Origin: [Eubacterium] cellulosolvens LD2006
Lineage (GTDB): Bacteria > Bacillota > Clostridia > Lachnospirales > Lachnospiraceae
DNA: 64,000 nucleotides
Assembly: GCF_000621585.1 (NCBI RefSeq)
Contig: NZ_KK211310.1
Location: forward strand, 94,104-158,103
Direction of reading: 5' to 3'
Shown: piece after piece, positions 64,000 through 64,000 of the stretch
How positions within the stretch are numbered: position 1 is the stretch's first letter
How the letters are laid out: each line of letters opens with the position of its first letter
Translations under genes and position numbers: made by a program
Notes under the pieces: generated by a model
Databases searched by the model: none
What the model was told of the DNA's origin: nothing
The model's input: only the letters and a program-made list of their open reading frames with translations

Positions 64000-64000
64000 T

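Overview
The window looks like a chromosomal segment of an anaerobic, Gram-positive gut-type Clostridia, most likely Lachnospiraceae. The reasons are the order secG-rnr-smpB-ssrA, a DUF4364 regulator, Firmicutes-type Shine-Dalgarno sequences and TTG/GTG starts, lipoteichoic-acid-synthase-like proteins, class B sortase signals, a 2-hydroxyacyl-CoA dehydratase activase fusion and Spo0A-box-like sites. Almost everything is on the minus strand. Only the DUF4364 gene, the large activase and an AraC regulator are on the plus strand. All functional calls come from reading sequence motifs; no database search was run.

Layout. 1-5.5 kb: the 5' part of a BspA-like leucine-rich-repeat surface protein, then the trans-translation block ssrA (tmRNA), smpB and an RNase R that lacks recognisable cold-shock domains, then secG and dtd. 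5.5-8 kb: a polar amino-acid ABC transporter. 8-12 kb: gpmI, the DUF4364 gene and rarA. 12-24.4 kb: two tandemly duplicated pairs, two DUF2298/YYY membrane proteins and two LtaS-like phosphoglycerol transferases, with a nucleotidyltransferase and an ABC-F ATPase between them. 24.6-33.3 kb: a DUF1015 gene and amino-acid biosynthesis (serC-serA; leuB-ilvD-ilvB). 33.5-41.5 kb: yajC, tgt, the activase fusion and an unrecognised coiled-coil protein.

42-52.3 kb is the most distinctive region. Reading with transcription, an operon encodes a 1.5-kresidue adhesin, a signal-peptidase-like protein whose Ser/Lys dyad is replaced by Asp/Gly, a two-domain isopeptide-type pilin, a class B sortase and a small proline-rich anchor. 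An AraC regulator lies next to it. This reproduces, gene for gene, the Streptococcus pyogenes FCT (T-antigen) pilus order cpa-sipA-fctA-srt-fctB with an msmR-type regulator. The locus is flanked by copies of one GC-rich intergenic repeat. A 166-bp palindrome has replaced the last codons of the sortase gene. Spo0A-box-like sites lie in front of the regulator and in the pilus leader.

52.4-64 kb: a small lipoprotein, a CapA-like protein, a PH-domain protein, a MacB/FtsX-type ABC transporter with a long terminator-containing leader, and two EAL (c-di-GMP phosphodiesterase) proteins with degenerate GGDEF domains, the second touching the right edge. Three copies of a dispersed palindromic element sit just beyond operon ends.
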